Assembly: GCF_916618915.1 (NCBI RefSeq)
Contig: NZ_CAKAKE010000001.1
Coordinates: 248,001 to 312,000 of the forward strand
Origin: Stenotrophomonas sp. Marseille-Q4652
Lineage (GTDB): Bacteria > Pseudomonadota > Gammaproteobacteria > Xanthomonadales > Xanthomonadaceae
Direction: 5' to 3'
DNA length: 64,000 bases
Positions 10,472 through 19,432 of this stretch are shown in pieces. Position 1 is the first letter of the stretch, and each line of letters opens with the position of its first letter. The notes below the pieces were generated by a model. The model searched no databases. It was not told the origin of the DNA and saw only the letters and a program-made list of their open reading frames with translations. A program made the translations under genes and the position numbers.

Positions 10472-12274
10472 TCAATCCTGCTCGATTCCGCCAACGGCCG
10501 TGGTGCCGGCATCGACCGTGCAGCCGGCGCGCATCGCGGTGCCGGGCAGCAGCAGCCAGCGGTTGCGATTGGCCGTACCGATGGCGATCACCTGGCTATG
10601 GTCCACGCAGGGGCTCAACGCGCGATCCAGCACGAACAGCCAGCGTCGCTTGGGCGCGGCGGCGAGCCAGCGGCTGGCATCGCGCCATTGTTCGGAAACG
10701 GGTCGCTTGAAGCCGAAGTCCACTGCGCGGGGACGGGCCTGCAGCAGGTTCTGTTCGCGCCAGGCCACCATGCCCAGTTCCGCACCCGGGCCGATGCGTG
10801 CCTGTACCTTGCGCATCACCGCCGAGGCAGAACTGTAGGGATCCAGGGTCGGCATCAGGCCCAGTCCGTAGCTGCACCACAGCAGTGCCGTCATTGCGAC
10901 CACCGCCAGAGCGGCATGGCGCAGGCGCGTAACCGCCAGCACGATCAGCGTGGCGACGCCGAAGCCGAGCAGCCAGTATCCAAGGGGGTGCAGGACGGAA
11001 GGATCGATTGCCCGGCGCAAGGCAGCCTGCCGCGCCCAGCCTGCGCCGGCAATCGCGCCGGTGCCGGATATCAGCGCGCCTGCGCCCAACGCGGCGACGT
11101 ACACGGCCAGTACCCAGCGCACGCCCGTGCGACGCAGCAGGCCAGGCAGCAGCGGGGCGGCGGCGATCGCCAGCGCCGGCAGCATCGGCAGCACATAGAC
11201 CTCGCGTTTGCCGGGACTGAGGCTGAAGAACAGCAGCACCAGCGCGGACCAGCCGAGCAGCAGCAGGTGGCGCGGGTCGACGCGTCGGCAGCGCCGCCAC
11301 CACGCCGGCAACAGCCAGGGCAGCAGCAGGCTGCCCGGCAGCCAGAGCAGGAGCATGACCTGCAGGTAGTACCAGGCGGGTTGGCGGTGGTGCCAGGCCG
11401 CGGCGTAACGCGTTCCGGTCTGTCTGAACAGCAGTTCGTGCGCGTAGGCCGGCAGGGCCGGATCGGCACCGTGCAGCAATGCAATGGACAGCGGCAGCAG
11501 CCAGACCGCCGTGCCTGCGAGGAACAACGGCGGCAGCAGGGCCCAGCGCCAGCGATCGCCCGGCCGTGCGGCGGCCAGCCTTGGCCTCCGCCGGCGCAAG
11601 GCCAGCCAGGGCAACAGCACCAGCAAGGGCAGGAAGCCCACGCCCTTGGTCACCGTGCCAATGCCGGCGGCAACCACGCCGATGGCGAACGCCGGCCAGT
11701 CGGGTCCGCGCAGCAGGTGCCGCATCAGGCCCCACAGCGACAGCGTGGTCATTGCCACCAGCGCCATGTCGATCTGCCCGCGCTTGGCCATCAGGCCGAA
11801 CTGCAGGCAGGCGAACAGGGCCACTGCCGCGTAACCGGCGACGCGGTGGTTCCACAGGCGCCGTGCCAGGTCCCAGGTCAGAGCCAGTGTCAGCAATGCC
11901 GCCAGCAGCGAGGGCAGCAGGAAGGCGACCTCCCAACGCCCGAGCAACTGGTACGCGGCCGCCTGCATCCACATGAAGACCGGCGGCTTCTCGGCGTAGA
12001 GCTCGCTGCCGCGATGTGGCAGCAACCATCGTCCGCTCTCGACCATCGTGCGCGCGGCCAGCACGAAACGGGGTTCGTCCGGAGGTGATGGCTGGCGCAT
12101 TCCCAGTCCCGCGGCCAGGCTTGCCGCGATCAGCGCCAGCAGGGCAAGAAACGGGTAGGGAATGCGGCGAGGGCGCGGACTGGACGATTGCACGTTGGCA
12201 CGGACTCCCACCGGGTCCGTCCATGCTCCGCTCCGCCATGTCGGAATCGCGTCCGAAGACGGCGTTTTCGACAT
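10472..12274 (-). CDS. ArnT-like GT83 glycosyltransferase
   Basis: An integral membrane glycosyltransferase of the ArnT/PMT (GT-C) fold, about 600 residues with 11-13 hydrophobic helices. The first periplasmic loop carries SPPDEPRFVLAARTMVESG, the DE(P/x)R acidic motif that binds the polyprenyl-phosphate sugar, followed by EKPPVFMWMQA and AKRGQIDMALVA, all typical of ArnT. ArnT moves 4-amino-4-deoxyarabinose to lipid A; no arnBCADEF genes are in the window, so the donor sugar could differ. The start is uncertain: ATG 12274 has GGAGGA directly against it, and in-frame GTG codons lie about 60-75 bases downstream. It leads the operon with PAP2 and eptA and is divergent from the response regulator. 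Confidence 0.88.
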   Translation of the reverse strand: MSKTPSSDAIPTWRSGAWTDPVGVRANVQSSSPRPRRIPYPFLALLALIAASLAAGLGMRQPSPPDEPRFVLAARTMVESGRWLLPHRGSELYAEKPPVFMWMQAAAYQLLGRWEVAFLLPSLLAALLTLALTWDLARRLWNHRVAGYAAVALFACLQFGLMAKRGQIDMALVAMTTLSLWGLMRHLLRGPDWPAFAIGVVAAGIGTVTKGVGFLPLLVLLPWLALRRRRPRLAAARPGDRWRWALLPPLFLAGTAVWLLPLSIALLHGADPALPAYAHELLFRQTGTRYAAAWHHRQPAWYYLQVMLLLWLPGSLLLPWLLPAWWRRCRRVDPRHLLLLGWSALVLLFFSLSPGKREVYVLPMLPALAIAAAPLLPGLLRRTGVRWVLAVYVAALGAGALISGTGAIAGAGWARQAALRRAIDPSVLHPLGYWLLGFGVATLIVLAVTRLRHAALAVVAMTALLWCSYGLGLMPTLDPYSSASAVMRKVQARIGPGAELGMVAWREQNLLQARPRAVDFGFKRPVSEQWRDASRWLAAAPKRRWLFVLDRALSPCVDHSQVIAIGTANRNRWLLLPGTAMRAGCTVDAGTTAVGGIEQD

Positions 12275-12344
12275 TCCTCCGACACCCGCGGGCTACCATT
12301 CCCCGCGACGCCCCGTGCCGGGGAGCTTGCTTGTGGTACCGACG

Positions 12345-13055
12345 ATGCGGCTGCTGGTGATTGAAGACAATCGCAACCTGGTCGCCAATCTCTTCGATTA
12401 CTTCGAAGCGCGCGGCCATGTGCTGGATGTCGCGCCCGATGGCGTCACTGGCCTGCACCTGGCGAGCACGCAGCGCTATGACGCGCTGATCCTGGACTGG
12501 ATGCTGCCGCGGATGGAGGGCCCGGAGATCCTGCGCCGGCTGCGCGAAGAACATCATTCCCAGGTGCCGGTCATCATGTTGACCGCACGCGATGAGTTGC
12601 CCGACAAGATCGCCGGCTTCCGCGCCGGTGCCGACGATTACCTCACCAAGCCGTTCGCACTGCCGGAGCTGGAGGTGCGGCTGGAAGCACTGCTGGCACG
12701 TGCCAACGGACGCCAGCAGCGGCGCGTACTGGAAGTGCACGACCTGCGGCTGGACCTGTCGACGCTGGAAGCGACGCGCGCCGGCCAGGTCCTGCACCTG
12801 TATCCGGCCTGCCGCAAGCTGCTGGAGGTGCTCATGCGCGCCAGCCCGGCGGCGGTGCCGCGCGAGGCCCTGGAGTTCGCGCTGTGGGGCGATGAACCGC
12901 CGGATGGCGACATGCTGCGCTCGCATGTGTACGAGCTGCGCCGCAGCGTGGACGCACCGTTTGCCGAAAAGCTGATCCACACCCTGCCACGGGTGGGGTA
13001 CCGCCTCTGCGCACCGGCATCCACGCCGGTGGCAGATGCGACGGATCGGGGATGA
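12345..13055 (+). CDS. OmpR-family response regulator (PmrA-like)
   Basis: A two-domain DNA-binding regulator. The N-terminal receiver has the acidic pocket (IEDN), phospho-acceptor D51 in LILDWMLP, T80 and K102 in DYLTKPF. The C-terminal winged helix (about 135-232) ends with LIHTLPRVGYRLCAP. The ATG at 12345 gives the family-standard MRLLVIEDN; an in-frame GTG at 12333, seven bases after GGGAG, is a well-spaced alternative that would add four residues. Only about 70 bases separate it from the divergent glycosyltransferase gene, so one shared regulatory region probably serves both. Control of the eptA island by this pair is inferred from position. Confidence 0.93.
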   Translation: MRLLVIEDNRNLVANLFDYFEARGHVLDVAPDGVTGLHLASTQRYDALILDWMLPRMEGPEILRRLREEHHSQVPVIMLTARDELPDKIAGFRAGADDYLTKPFALPELEVRLEALLARANGRQQRRVLEVHDLRLDLSTLEATRAGQVLHLYPACRKLLEVLMRASPAAVPREALEFALWGDEPPDGDMLRSHVYELRRSVDAPFAEKLIHTLPRVGYRLCAPASTPVADATDRG

Positions 13056-14344
13056 AGCGCAAGCCCCTGGGCCGCAAGCTGCTGGGCTGGCTGGCCACCT
13101 ATCTGGCGCTGGTGACACTGGCAGTGTTCGGCGCCGCCAACTACGTGCATGAACATGCCGAACACGCGGTGTGGCGCGCGCTGCTCAACTCCGAGCTGGA
13201 CAGCATCCTCGGTCACCTGCGCGAGGATGGCGACTACCGCTGGCAGGATTCGGACACGCTCCGCCTGTACCGCGAATCGGACCCCGGAGGGCTGCCGGCG
13301 GAGCTGCGTGGGCTGCACCCTGGCCTGCATGACGGCGAGTTCATCGAGGCCCGCAAGAGCGCGCTGATGGTGCGGCAGACCCCGGACCTGGGGCGGGTCG
13401 TGCTGGTTCTGGACATCGCCGACTTCGCCGAACTGGAAGGTTTCATCAGCCGCCTGGCCATGTGGGCCGGCGTGGCCCTGGCCATCGTGACCCTTTTGAT
13501 GGCCTGGGTGGGCGTGGCGCGGCTGGTCCATCCGTTGTCAGCGCTGGCGCGGGACATCGGCGAGCTGCAACCGGAGAAGCCGGGCCAGCGGCTCGAAGTT
13601 GGGCCGCAGGGCAGCGCCGAACTCGAGGTCATCGCCGCCGCGCTCAACGATTACCTGCGGCGCAACGAACAGTTCGTCGAGCGCGAACGCACCTTCGTCG
13701 GCATGGCCAGCCACGAACTGCGCACGCCGGTGGCGGTGATCACCGGGGCCGCCGGGCTGGCGCTGGAACAACCCGGCCTGCCCGAACGTGCGCGCCAGCA
13801 ACTGCAGCGCGTGGAAAGCACGGCGCGTGGCATGGAGGAGCTGATCCAGATGCTGTTGATGCTGGCGCGGGAGCCGGCGCGGCTGGCCGCCCTCGCCGAG
13901 CCGGTGGCGCTGGATCGGCTGTTGCCGGAGATCATTGCCGACCACCGACACCTGGCCGAGGGCAAGGCGCTGGAGATCGTCATGGAAACTGCGCCGGCCT
14001 GCGAAATCCTGGCGCCTTCGGGCGTGATCCAGGCCACCTTCGGCAACCTGCTGCGCAACGCCATCGAGAACAGCGACCGCGGGAAGATCGTCGTGCGCCT
14101 GTCAACGCAGGGGATGGTCATGATCGACGATCCCGGCCATGGCCTGAGTCCGGAGGAGATCAGCCAGGCGTACGCGCAACTGGCGCGCGGCGGGCGCAGT
14201 CCGCTCGGTGGCCTCGGTCTGGACCTGCTCGGAAGGCTGTGCGAACACCTGGGCTGGACACTGCGCTTCGAGTCGCTTGCAGGCGCCGGCACGCGGGTCA
14301 TCCTCGGGATGGGAGCTTCGCTACCGCCCGGGAGCCCAGGCTAG
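13052..14344 (+). CDS. Sensor histidine kinase partner of the OmpR-type regulator
   Basis: A 430-residue EnvZ-class kinase. Membrane helices at about 10-28 and 138-160 enclose a roughly 105-residue periplasmic sensor region. A HAMP-like stretch (LVHPLSALARDIGEL) precedes the H box MASHELRTPVAV (His 221), the N box FGNLLRNAIENS and the G boxes DDPGHGLS and GGLGLDLLGRL. The ATG overlaps the regulator's stop (ATGA), so the two are coupled. The periplasmic domain shows no obvious metal cluster of the PmrB ExxE type except scattered acidic residues (LREDGDYRWQDSD), so the signal is unknown. Confidence 0.93.
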   Translation: MKRKPLGRKLLGWLATYLALVTLAVFGAANYVHEHAEHAVWRALLNSELDSILGHLREDGDYRWQDSDTLRLYRESDPGGLPAELRGLHPGLHDGEFIEARKSALMVRQTPDLGRVVLVLDIADFAELEGFISRLAMWAGVALAIVTLLMAWVGVARLVHPLSALARDIGELQPEKPGQRLEVGPQGSAELEVIAAALNDYLRRNEQFVERERTFVGMASHELRTPVAVITGAAGLALEQPGLPERARQQLQRVESTARGMEELIQMLLMLAREPARLAALAEPVALDRLLPEIIADHRHLAEGKALEIVMETAPACEILAPSGVIQATFGNLLRNAIENSDRGKIVVRLSTQGMVMIDDPGHGLSPEEISQAYAQLARGGRSPLGGLGLDLLGRLCEHLGWTLRFESLAGAGTRVILGMGASLPPGSPG

Positions 14345-14441
14345 GTCACTTCTGCGCGTCATTCACGCGCACGGTGCATACACGAGGCAGGAATCGAAAG
14401 ATGCCTGTTGCGCCACGCGGATGCATGGCGCCGCGGCCGGA

Positions 14442-14936
14442 TCAGCTGACTGGCAGGCCGCGTTGTTCCAGCCAGCTGCGGGCGTTTTCCGCATCCTGCT
14501 CGAACCACGCCCGGGTGGAGCCCAGGCGGTAGGTGTAGCCCCAGGCATCCATGTCGGCCATCAGCCGCGCGCTGCCGACGCCGGGCAGGCGGCCGGCCAG
14601 CACGATCTGCAGGTAGCAGGTGGCGTCCTCTTCCTCGACCGAATCGGTGGCATCGGTATGCACCGCGGCGCGGCGCTCGGCCGGCAGAACGATCAGGTGG
14701 CAGGCCTCGTGCAGCATCGAGTGCACCGGCGTGTCATCGCGCACGTATACGTCGTGGGCAATGACGCCGGCTTCCGGCTCGCCCCAGTAGCTGCCGGGGA
14801 TCTTGTCGCCGTCAGCGACGCGGTTCAGCCGCAGCCCGTACTGCGCGAGCAGGCCTTCGGCGTCGGCCCACGCGATATCGCCCACGCACAGCACATCCGG
14901 CGTGGGTTCCTGGGTATCAGCCGGATGGTCGGGCAT
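14442..14936 (-). CDS. Small HExxH-containing protein, putative metalloprotease-like
   Basis: A 164-residue protein without signal peptide or membrane helix. It contains SMLHEACHLIVLP, an exact HExxH zinc-peptidase core (about residues 76-80), and EEEDATCYLQ some 20 residues later, which could supply the third (glutamate) ligand as in gluzincin-like peptidases. The region before it (GSYWGEPEAGVIAHDVYVRD) resembles a beta-sheet substrate edge. I do not recognise a named family, and catalysis is inferred only from this motif. It lies 18 bases past the minE terminator and may be transcribed by read-through or on its own. The C-terminus (STRAWFEQDAENARSWLEQR) is helical. Confidence 0.78.
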   Translation of the reverse strand: MPDHPADTQEPTPDVLCVGDIAWADAEGLLAQYGLRLNRVADGDKIPGSYWGEPEAGVIAHDVYVRDDTPVHSMLHEACHLIVLPAERRAAVHTDATDSVEEEDATCYLQIVLAGRLPGVGSARLMADMDAWGYTYRLGSTRAWFEQDAENARSWLEQRGLPVS

Positions 14937-14953
14937 GGGAATGGCGGGATCGG

Positions 14954-14981
14954 AAAAAAACAGGACCGCCAGCGGCGGTCC
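14954..14981 (-). terminator. Terminator after minE
   Basis: Reverse strand: 8-bp stem GGACCGCC/GGCGGTCC with loop GCT, then a run of seven Ts after TG. It lies about 15 bases past the minE stop. Confidence 0.88.
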
Positions 14982-14995
14982 CGGGATTCAGCAGG

Positions 14996-15253
14996 TCAGG
15001 ACTGCGGGCCTTCGGGCAGGGCAACCGAGATGTCGAGCACGTCGTGCTCGCCATCCTTGACCAGGTCGACCTTGACCGCATCAACATCGATGTTGACGTA
15101 CTTCTTGATCACTTCCAGCAATTCGCGCTGCAGCAGCGGCAGGTAGTCCGGCCCCCCGCGCTGGCTGCGCTCCTGGGCGATGATGATCTGCAGGCGGTTC
15201 TTGGCCGTTTCCGCGGAGGTCGTCTTGGTCTTGAGGAAGTCGAACAGTCCCAT
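14996..15253 (-). CDS. minE: Cell-division topological specificity factor MinE
   Basis: An 85-residue protein that drives MinD ATP hydrolysis and membrane release, creating the pole-to-pole oscillation that keeps MinC away from midcell. The N-terminal membrane-targeting helix [20 protein letters not shown] is followed by the MinD-contact segment [20 protein letters not shown] and the C-terminal dimer domain ([12 protein letters not shown]). It starts two bases after the minD stop and is the last gene of the min block. Confidence 0.98.
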   Translation of the reverse strand: MGLFDFLKTKTTSAETAKNRLQIIIAQERSQRGGPDYLPLLQRELLEVIKKYVNIDVDAVKVDLVKDGEHDVLDISVALPEGPQS

Positions 15254-15255
15254 GC

Positions 15256-16065
15256 TTACCCTCCGAACAGCTTGCTGAAGAAGCCTTTCTTCTCCACGCT
15301 GGTGAAGCGCATCGGGCGTTCCTCGCCCAGGATGCGGCGAACGGCATCTTCATACGCCTGTCCGGCCGGCGATTCGGCATCGAGGATGACCGGTTCGCCC
15401 TTGTTGGATGCATTGAGCACGTCGCCCGATTCGGGGATCACGCCGATGGCCTTGAGCCCCAGCACTTCCTCGACGTCACCGATGGACAGCATCTCGCCGG
15501 TCTCCACGCGGGCCGGGCTGTAGCGGGTCAGCAGCAGGAACGCCGGCACCGCGCCGCCGTTCTCGGCCTTCTGGGTCTTGGAATCGAGCAGGCCGATGAT
15601 GCGGTCCGAGTCACGCACCGAGGACACTTCAGGGTTGACCACGACCACGGCGCGGTCGGCGAAGTACATCGCCAGGAACGCACCCTTCTCGATGCCGGCC
15701 GGCGAGTCGCACAGGATGTAGTCGAAACCATCGGCTGCCAGGTCCTTGAGGACCTTCTCCACGCCTTCCTTGGTCAGCGCGTCCTTGTCGCGGGTCTGCG
15801 AGGCAGCCAGCACGTACAGGTTGTCGAAGCGCTTGTCCTTGATCAGGGCCTGCTTGAGCGTGGCCTCGCCATGGACGACGTTGACGAAGTCGTACACCAC
15901 GCGACGCTCGCAACCCATGATCAGGTCGAGGTTGCGCAGGCCCACGTCGAAGTCGATGACCGCGACCTTCTTGCCAAGACGGGCCAGGCCGCACGCCAGG
16001 CTGGCGCTGCTGGTGGTCTTGCCCACGCCGCCCTTGCCGGAGGTGACAACGATGATTTCAGCCAA
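15256..16065 (-). CDS. minD: Septum site-determining ATPase MinD
   Basis: A deviant Walker-A ParA-family ATPase, 269 residues. The N-terminus [20 protein letters not shown] carries the K11/K16 signature lysines, with switch segments [10 protein letters not shown] and [11 protein letters not shown]. The C-terminus ends in the amphipathic membrane-targeting helix [20 protein letters not shown]-bound dimers sit on the inner membrane and recruit MinC; MinE displaces both. It follows minC by 34 bases. Confidence 0.98.
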   Translation of the reverse strand: MAEIIVVTSGKGGVGKTTSSASLACGLARLGKKVAVIDFDVGLRNLDLIMGCERRVVYDFVNVVHGEATLKQALIKDKRFDNLYVLAASQTRDKDALTKEGVEKVLKDLAADGFDYILCDSPAGIEKGAFLAMYFADRAVVVVNPEVSSVRDSDRIIGLLDSKTQKAENGGAVPAFLLLTRYSPARVETGEMLSIGDVEEVLGLKAIGVIPESGDVLNASNKGEPVILDAESPAGQAYEDAVRRILGEERPMRFTSVEKKGFFSKLFGG

Positions 16066-16099
16066 AGGATTTCTCCAGAATGTTCGTTAGGGGGCTGCG

Positions 16100-16852
16100 T
16101 CAGTCCAGCGCAGCGATCTTGATCTGGTCCTGTTCCAGCCAGACCTGCACGGCCTTGCCGCGCAGCTGTTCGGGAACATCGTCCAGCACCTTGTAATGAC
16201 CGGCAATGGCAACCAGCTCGGCATGGAAATCACGGCAGAAGATCCGCGCGCCGGTATTGCCCTGGGCACCCGCCAGTGCCCGGCCACGAAGCGTACCGTA
16301 GATATGGATGCTGCCGTCGGCAATCACCTCGGCGCCGGCGCCGACGGTGGACAGTACGGTCAGGTCGCAGTTCTCCGCGTACAACTGCTGGCCCGAGCGC
16401 ACGTTGCCATGCTGCATGCGGCCGGGCTGCGGCGCGGCGGCCGGCGGAGCCGGGGCGGGCGCAGGTTCCGGGCGCGGCGGCGGAGGCGGCGCGGCGGCAG
16501 CTGGTTCGGCGCGTTCGTACTGCGCACGGAACTTGGCCAGCAGCGGCAGGCCGAGCTGCTCGGACAACCGTTCGGTCTCGGAGGTGCCATAGGCCAGCGC
16601 GACCGGCAGCACGCCGGCGCCGCGCAGGCCATCGAGCAGGGCCTTGGCCGTGGCCACGTCGGGCACGTGGCTCAGGCCGCCGAAATCCAGGATCACCGCG
16701 GCGCGGCCGAACAGCTTGGGCGCGCGGGCCACACGTTCCTGCATCTCGCGCACGAGGCGCGGGACGTCGAGGGTGCGGATGCGCAGGTTGGCAATCCCGA
16801 CCTGGCCGATCTTCAGTTCGCCGGCCTGTTCGTAATCCATGTTCACCGCCAC
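16100..16852 (-). CDS. minC: Septum site-determining protein MinC
   Basis: An inhibitor of FtsZ polymerisation. The N-terminal domain (about residues 1-105) contains LFGRAAVILDFGGL; an Ala/Pro-rich linker (about 120-150, PPPPPRPEPAPAPAPP) joins it to the C-terminal beta-helix domain with RSGQQLYAENCDLTVL and GSIHIYGTLRGRALAG, which dimerises and binds MinD. The start chosen is GTG 16852, two bases after the GNAT stop, giving MAVNMDYEQAGELKIGQVG and 250 residues; a GTG at 16846 and an ATG at 16840 are alternatives. The long proline-rich linker is typical of this family of bacteria rather than of E. coli. Confidence 0.95.
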   Translation of the reverse strand: MAVNMDYEQAGELKIGQVGIANLRIRTLDVPRLVREMQERVARAPKLFGRAAVILDFGGLSHVPDVATAKALLDGLRGAGVLPVALAYGTSETERLSEQLGLPLLAKFRAQYERAEPAAAAPPPPPRPEPAPAPAPPAAAPQPGRMQHGNVRSGQQLYAENCDLTVLSTVGAGAEVIADGSIHIYGTLRGRALAGAQGNTGARIFCRDFHAELVAIAGHYKVLDDVPEQLRGKAVQVWLEQDQIKIAALD

Positions 16853-16854
16853 GC

Positions 16855-17448
16855 TCAGGTCCCCGTTGCCTGCTGGCCCGCGGCGACGACGCGCGGCTTG
16901 CCCACCCAGGGCGCGTCCGGCAAGTTGTCGCCGTAGGTCTTGCGCACCCATTCATAGCTGCACAGGTCCTTGAGCAGCATGCTGGCGCGCACGTCGACGT
17001 CCGGCATCAGGTTCTGCCCGACCTCGCGGAAGCCGAAGCTGCCATGGAACAGCAGGGCCGCGTCGGCGCCGTGGTCGAGGAACACCTCGCAGGCCATCTG
17101 CGGGTAGCGCAGCTCGGCATAGCTCTGGGCATCGGCGTAGAACGCACGGCCCACGCCGCCACCGCGGCGACGGGACGCCACGACGATGCGGTCGATGTAG
17201 AAGAACTTGGGGTAACGCTCGCGGAACCAGGCGAAATTGCAGCTGTCGTGCTGGTTGTCGCTGCCGAAACCGACCAGGAAACCGGCCAGGTTGCCGTCGC
17301 GCTCGGCGACGCGGAAGTACTCGGCGTTCTCGTAGAAATGGCGCAGCCTTGCTGCATCCAACGGCAGGATCGCCAGCCCGGCATTGTTGTTGAGTGCCAG
17401 GACGGAATCGAGCTCGTGCTCGCGCACGTCGCGGATGACGATCGACAT
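16855..17448 (-). CDS. GNAT-family N-acetyltransferase
   Basis: A 197-residue acyl-CoA-dependent N-acetyltransferase. The acetyl-CoA motif is visible as YIDRIVVASRRRGGGVGRAFY, that is a beta strand followed by an RxxGxG/A pyrophosphate loop. A conserved C-terminal half (FGFREVGQNLMP) follows. The start at 17448 has a clear GGAG five bases away; upstream in-frame codons give non-family sequence. The stop lies two bases before the minC GTG, so minC translation probably depends on this gene being read. The substrate is unknown; N-terminal or small-molecule amines are both possible. Confidence 0.88.
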   Translation of the reverse strand: MSIVIRDVREHELDSVLALNNNAGLAILPLDAARLRHFYENAEYFRVAERDGNLAGFLVGFGSDNQHDSCNFAWFRERYPKFFYIDRIVVASRRRGGGVGRAFYADAQSYAELRYPQMACEVFLDHGADAALLFHGSFGFREVGQNLMPDVDVRASMLLKDLCSYEWVRKTYGDNLPDAPWVGKPRVVAAGQQATGT

Positions 17449-17585
17449 TAGGACTCCGTGGGGTAACGCGGTCGGCCCCGAAGGGCTGTGCGCCCGATTA
17501 TCGCATGGGCGGCTCGGCGCAAGCGAGCGTAAGTGCATGACTTCCGTGGGAGTGCGCGGAAGCGGGTTCAGCCTAAGATGGCCGG

Positions 17586-18791
17586 ATGTTGGGATACCTC
17601 AGTCATACCCGCGTCCTGCGGCTAGCCGGCCTGTTCACCTGGGCCATCGTCTGCGTGCCCTTGGTCTACGCACAGTACGTGCCCGTGGAAGAGGGCGGCG
17701 GCTTCCTGTACGAACGCGCCGAGGTGCTGTGGCTGTTCATGGCCTACCTGGCCTTCGGCGGCTGTTATTTCTGGCTGACCCGGGGCCTGTCCGCCGGCGG
17801 CCATTCGCAGTGGTACGACCGCTTGATGCTGCTGGCGCTGACGATCTCGGCGCTGGCGGTGAGCTACCTCAGTGGTTCGGGCCTGGGCAGCATCCTGATG
17901 ATGGTCGCCGCAGGGGTGATTCCGTGGCTGCTGACCGTGCGGGTGGGCGTTGCGTGGCTGCTGCTTAGCCAGCTGGCGGTGCTGCCGGTCTATTACCTGA
18001 TCCTGGGTTTTCCACTGTTCGAGGCCCTGATGCAGTCGCTGCTGTACGGCGGGTTTTCGATGTTCATCTTCGTTACCAGCCTGGTGGCGCGGCAGCAGAC
18101 CGAGGCCCGCGAGGAGCAGCGCCGGCTCAACGCCGAACTGCGCGCCACCCGCCTGCTGCTGGCCGAGAGCGCGCGCATCAACGAGCGCACCCGCATCTCC
18201 CGCGAGCTGCATGACCTGCTGGGCCACCACCTGACCGCGCTGAGCCTGAACCTGGAAGTGGCCGGGCACATCACCGAGGGCCAGGCGCAGGAGCACGTCC
18301 GCCAGGCCCACACCCTGGCCAAGCTGCTGCTCACCGACGTGCGCGAGGCGGTGAGCCAGCTGCGCGAGAGCGGCACCATCGACCTGGCCGCGGCGCTGCG
18401 GCCGCTGACCGAGCAGGTCCCATCGCTGGACATCCACTTGGACATCGACGAGCCCCTCAACGTCGAGGACCCCGAGCGCGCCCACGTGCTGCTGCGCTGT
18501 ACCCAGGAAATCATTACCAACGCCGTGCGCCACGCCCGCGCCCGCAACCTGTGGATCCAGGTGCGGCGCGAGCAGGGGCAGGTGGTCATTGCCGCGCACG
18601 ACGATGGCCTGGGCGCCGATCCGGCAGGCATGATTCCCGGCAATGGCCTGCGCGGCATGCGCGAGCGTGTCACCCAGTATGGTGGCGAACTGAATATCGA
18701 GACCGGGCAGGGGCGGGGCTTCCGGCTGACCCTGTCGGTCCCCGGCGTTGCCAGCCCGATGCTGGCCCCCGTTCCACAAGGAGTGCACTGA
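17586..18791 (+). CDS. DesK/NarX-type sensor histidine kinase
   Basis: A 401-residue kinase with four to six N-terminal membrane helices (about residues 12-160) and almost no periplasmic domain, like the thermosensor/membrane-fluidity kinase DesK. A coiled-coil linker (about 165-200, EEQRRLNAELRATRLLLAES) leads to the HisKA_3 box RELHDLLGHHLTAL (H209), then the N box CTQEIITNAVRHA and the G box GNGLRGMRERV. The stop overlaps the regulator's start (TGATG). Membrane state is a plausible signal by family analogy only. Confidence 0.92.
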   Translation: MLGYLSHTRVLRLAGLFTWAIVCVPLVYAQYVPVEEGGGFLYERAEVLWLFMAYLAFGGCYFWLTRGLSAGGHSQWYDRLMLLALTISALAVSYLSGSGLGSILMMVAAGVIPWLLTVRVGVAWLLLSQLAVLPVYYLILGFPLFEALMQSLLYGGFSMFIFVTSLVARQQTEAREEQRRLNAELRATRLLLAESARINERTRISRELHDLLGHHLTALSLNLEVAGHITEGQAQEHVRQAHTLAKLLLTDVREAVSQLRESGTIDLAAALRPLTEQVPSLDIHLDIDEPLNVEDPERAHVLLRCTQEIITNAVRHARARNLWIQVRREQGQVVIAAHDDGLGADPAGMIPGNGLRGMRERVTQYGGELNIETGQGRGFRLTLSVPGVASPMLAPVPQGVH

Positions 18792-19432
18792 TGATTCGCG
18801 TCTGCCTGGTCGACGACCAAACGCTGGTGCGGCAGGGGATCCGCTCGCTGCTGGCGCTGGATGACGGCATCGAGGTGGTGGCCGAGGCCGCCGACGGCCG
18901 CCAGGCCGTGGAGATGATCCCTGGCGTGGCCCCTGACGTGGTGCTGATGGACATGCGCATGCCGGTGATGTCCGGCCTGGAGGCGCTGCAGACGCTGTCG
19001 CGGCTGGGCCAGTTGCCGCCGACCATCATCCTGACCACCTTCGACGACGACCAGCTGGTGCTGGCCGGGCTCAAGGCCGGGGCCAAGGGTTACCTGCTCA
19101 AGGACGTGACCCTGGAGCAGCTGGTCGGCGCGATCCGCACCGTCGCCGATGGTGGTTCGCTGGTGCAGCCGGCGGTGACCCAGCGCCTGCTGTCCGGGCT
19201 GGAGCACATGCGCAACGAGTTCGTCAGCCTGGACCGCCCGGACCCGCTGACCGACCGCGAGACCGAGATCCTGCGGCTGATGGCCAGTGGCTTTTCCAAC
19301 AAGGAGATCGCCAACTCGCTGGGCGTGGCCGAGGGCACGATCAAGAACCACGTGTCCAACATCCTGTCCAAGCTCGGCGTGCGCGACCGCACCCGCGCCG
19401 TGCTCAAGGCCTTCGAGCTGCAGCTGGTCTGA
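18791..19432 (+). CDS. NarL/FixJ-family response regulator
   Basis: A 213-residue regulator: receiver (1-120) with VDDQ, phospho-acceptor D54 in VVLMDMRMP, and K in GYLLKDV; LuxR-type helix-turn-helix (about 145-210) with DPLTDRETEILRLMASG and EGTIKNHVSNILSKLG. It is the partner of the preceding kinase by overlap. No DesA-like desaturase or ABC transporter follows, so its targets lie elsewhere. The last 70 bases of the gene are part of an exact 107-bp direct repeat whose second copy lies downstream. Confidence 0.93.
   Translation: MIRVCLVDDQTLVRQGIRSLLALDDGIEVVAEAADGRQAVEMIPGVAPDVVLMDMRMPVMSGLEALQTLSRLGQLPPTIILTTFDDDQLVLAGLKAGAKGYLLKDVTLEQLVGAIRTVADGGSLVQPAVTQRLLSGLEHMRNEFVSLDRPDPLTDRETEILRLMASGFSNKEIANSLGVAEGTIKNHVSNILSKLGVRDRTRAVLKAFELQLV

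Noticed and set aside
10596..13118. An 840-codon reverse-strand frame spanning the glycosyltransferase and response-regulator region
   Set aside because: It reads antisense to the regulator and off-frame through the glycosyltransferase, whose true frames carry clear domain motifs.
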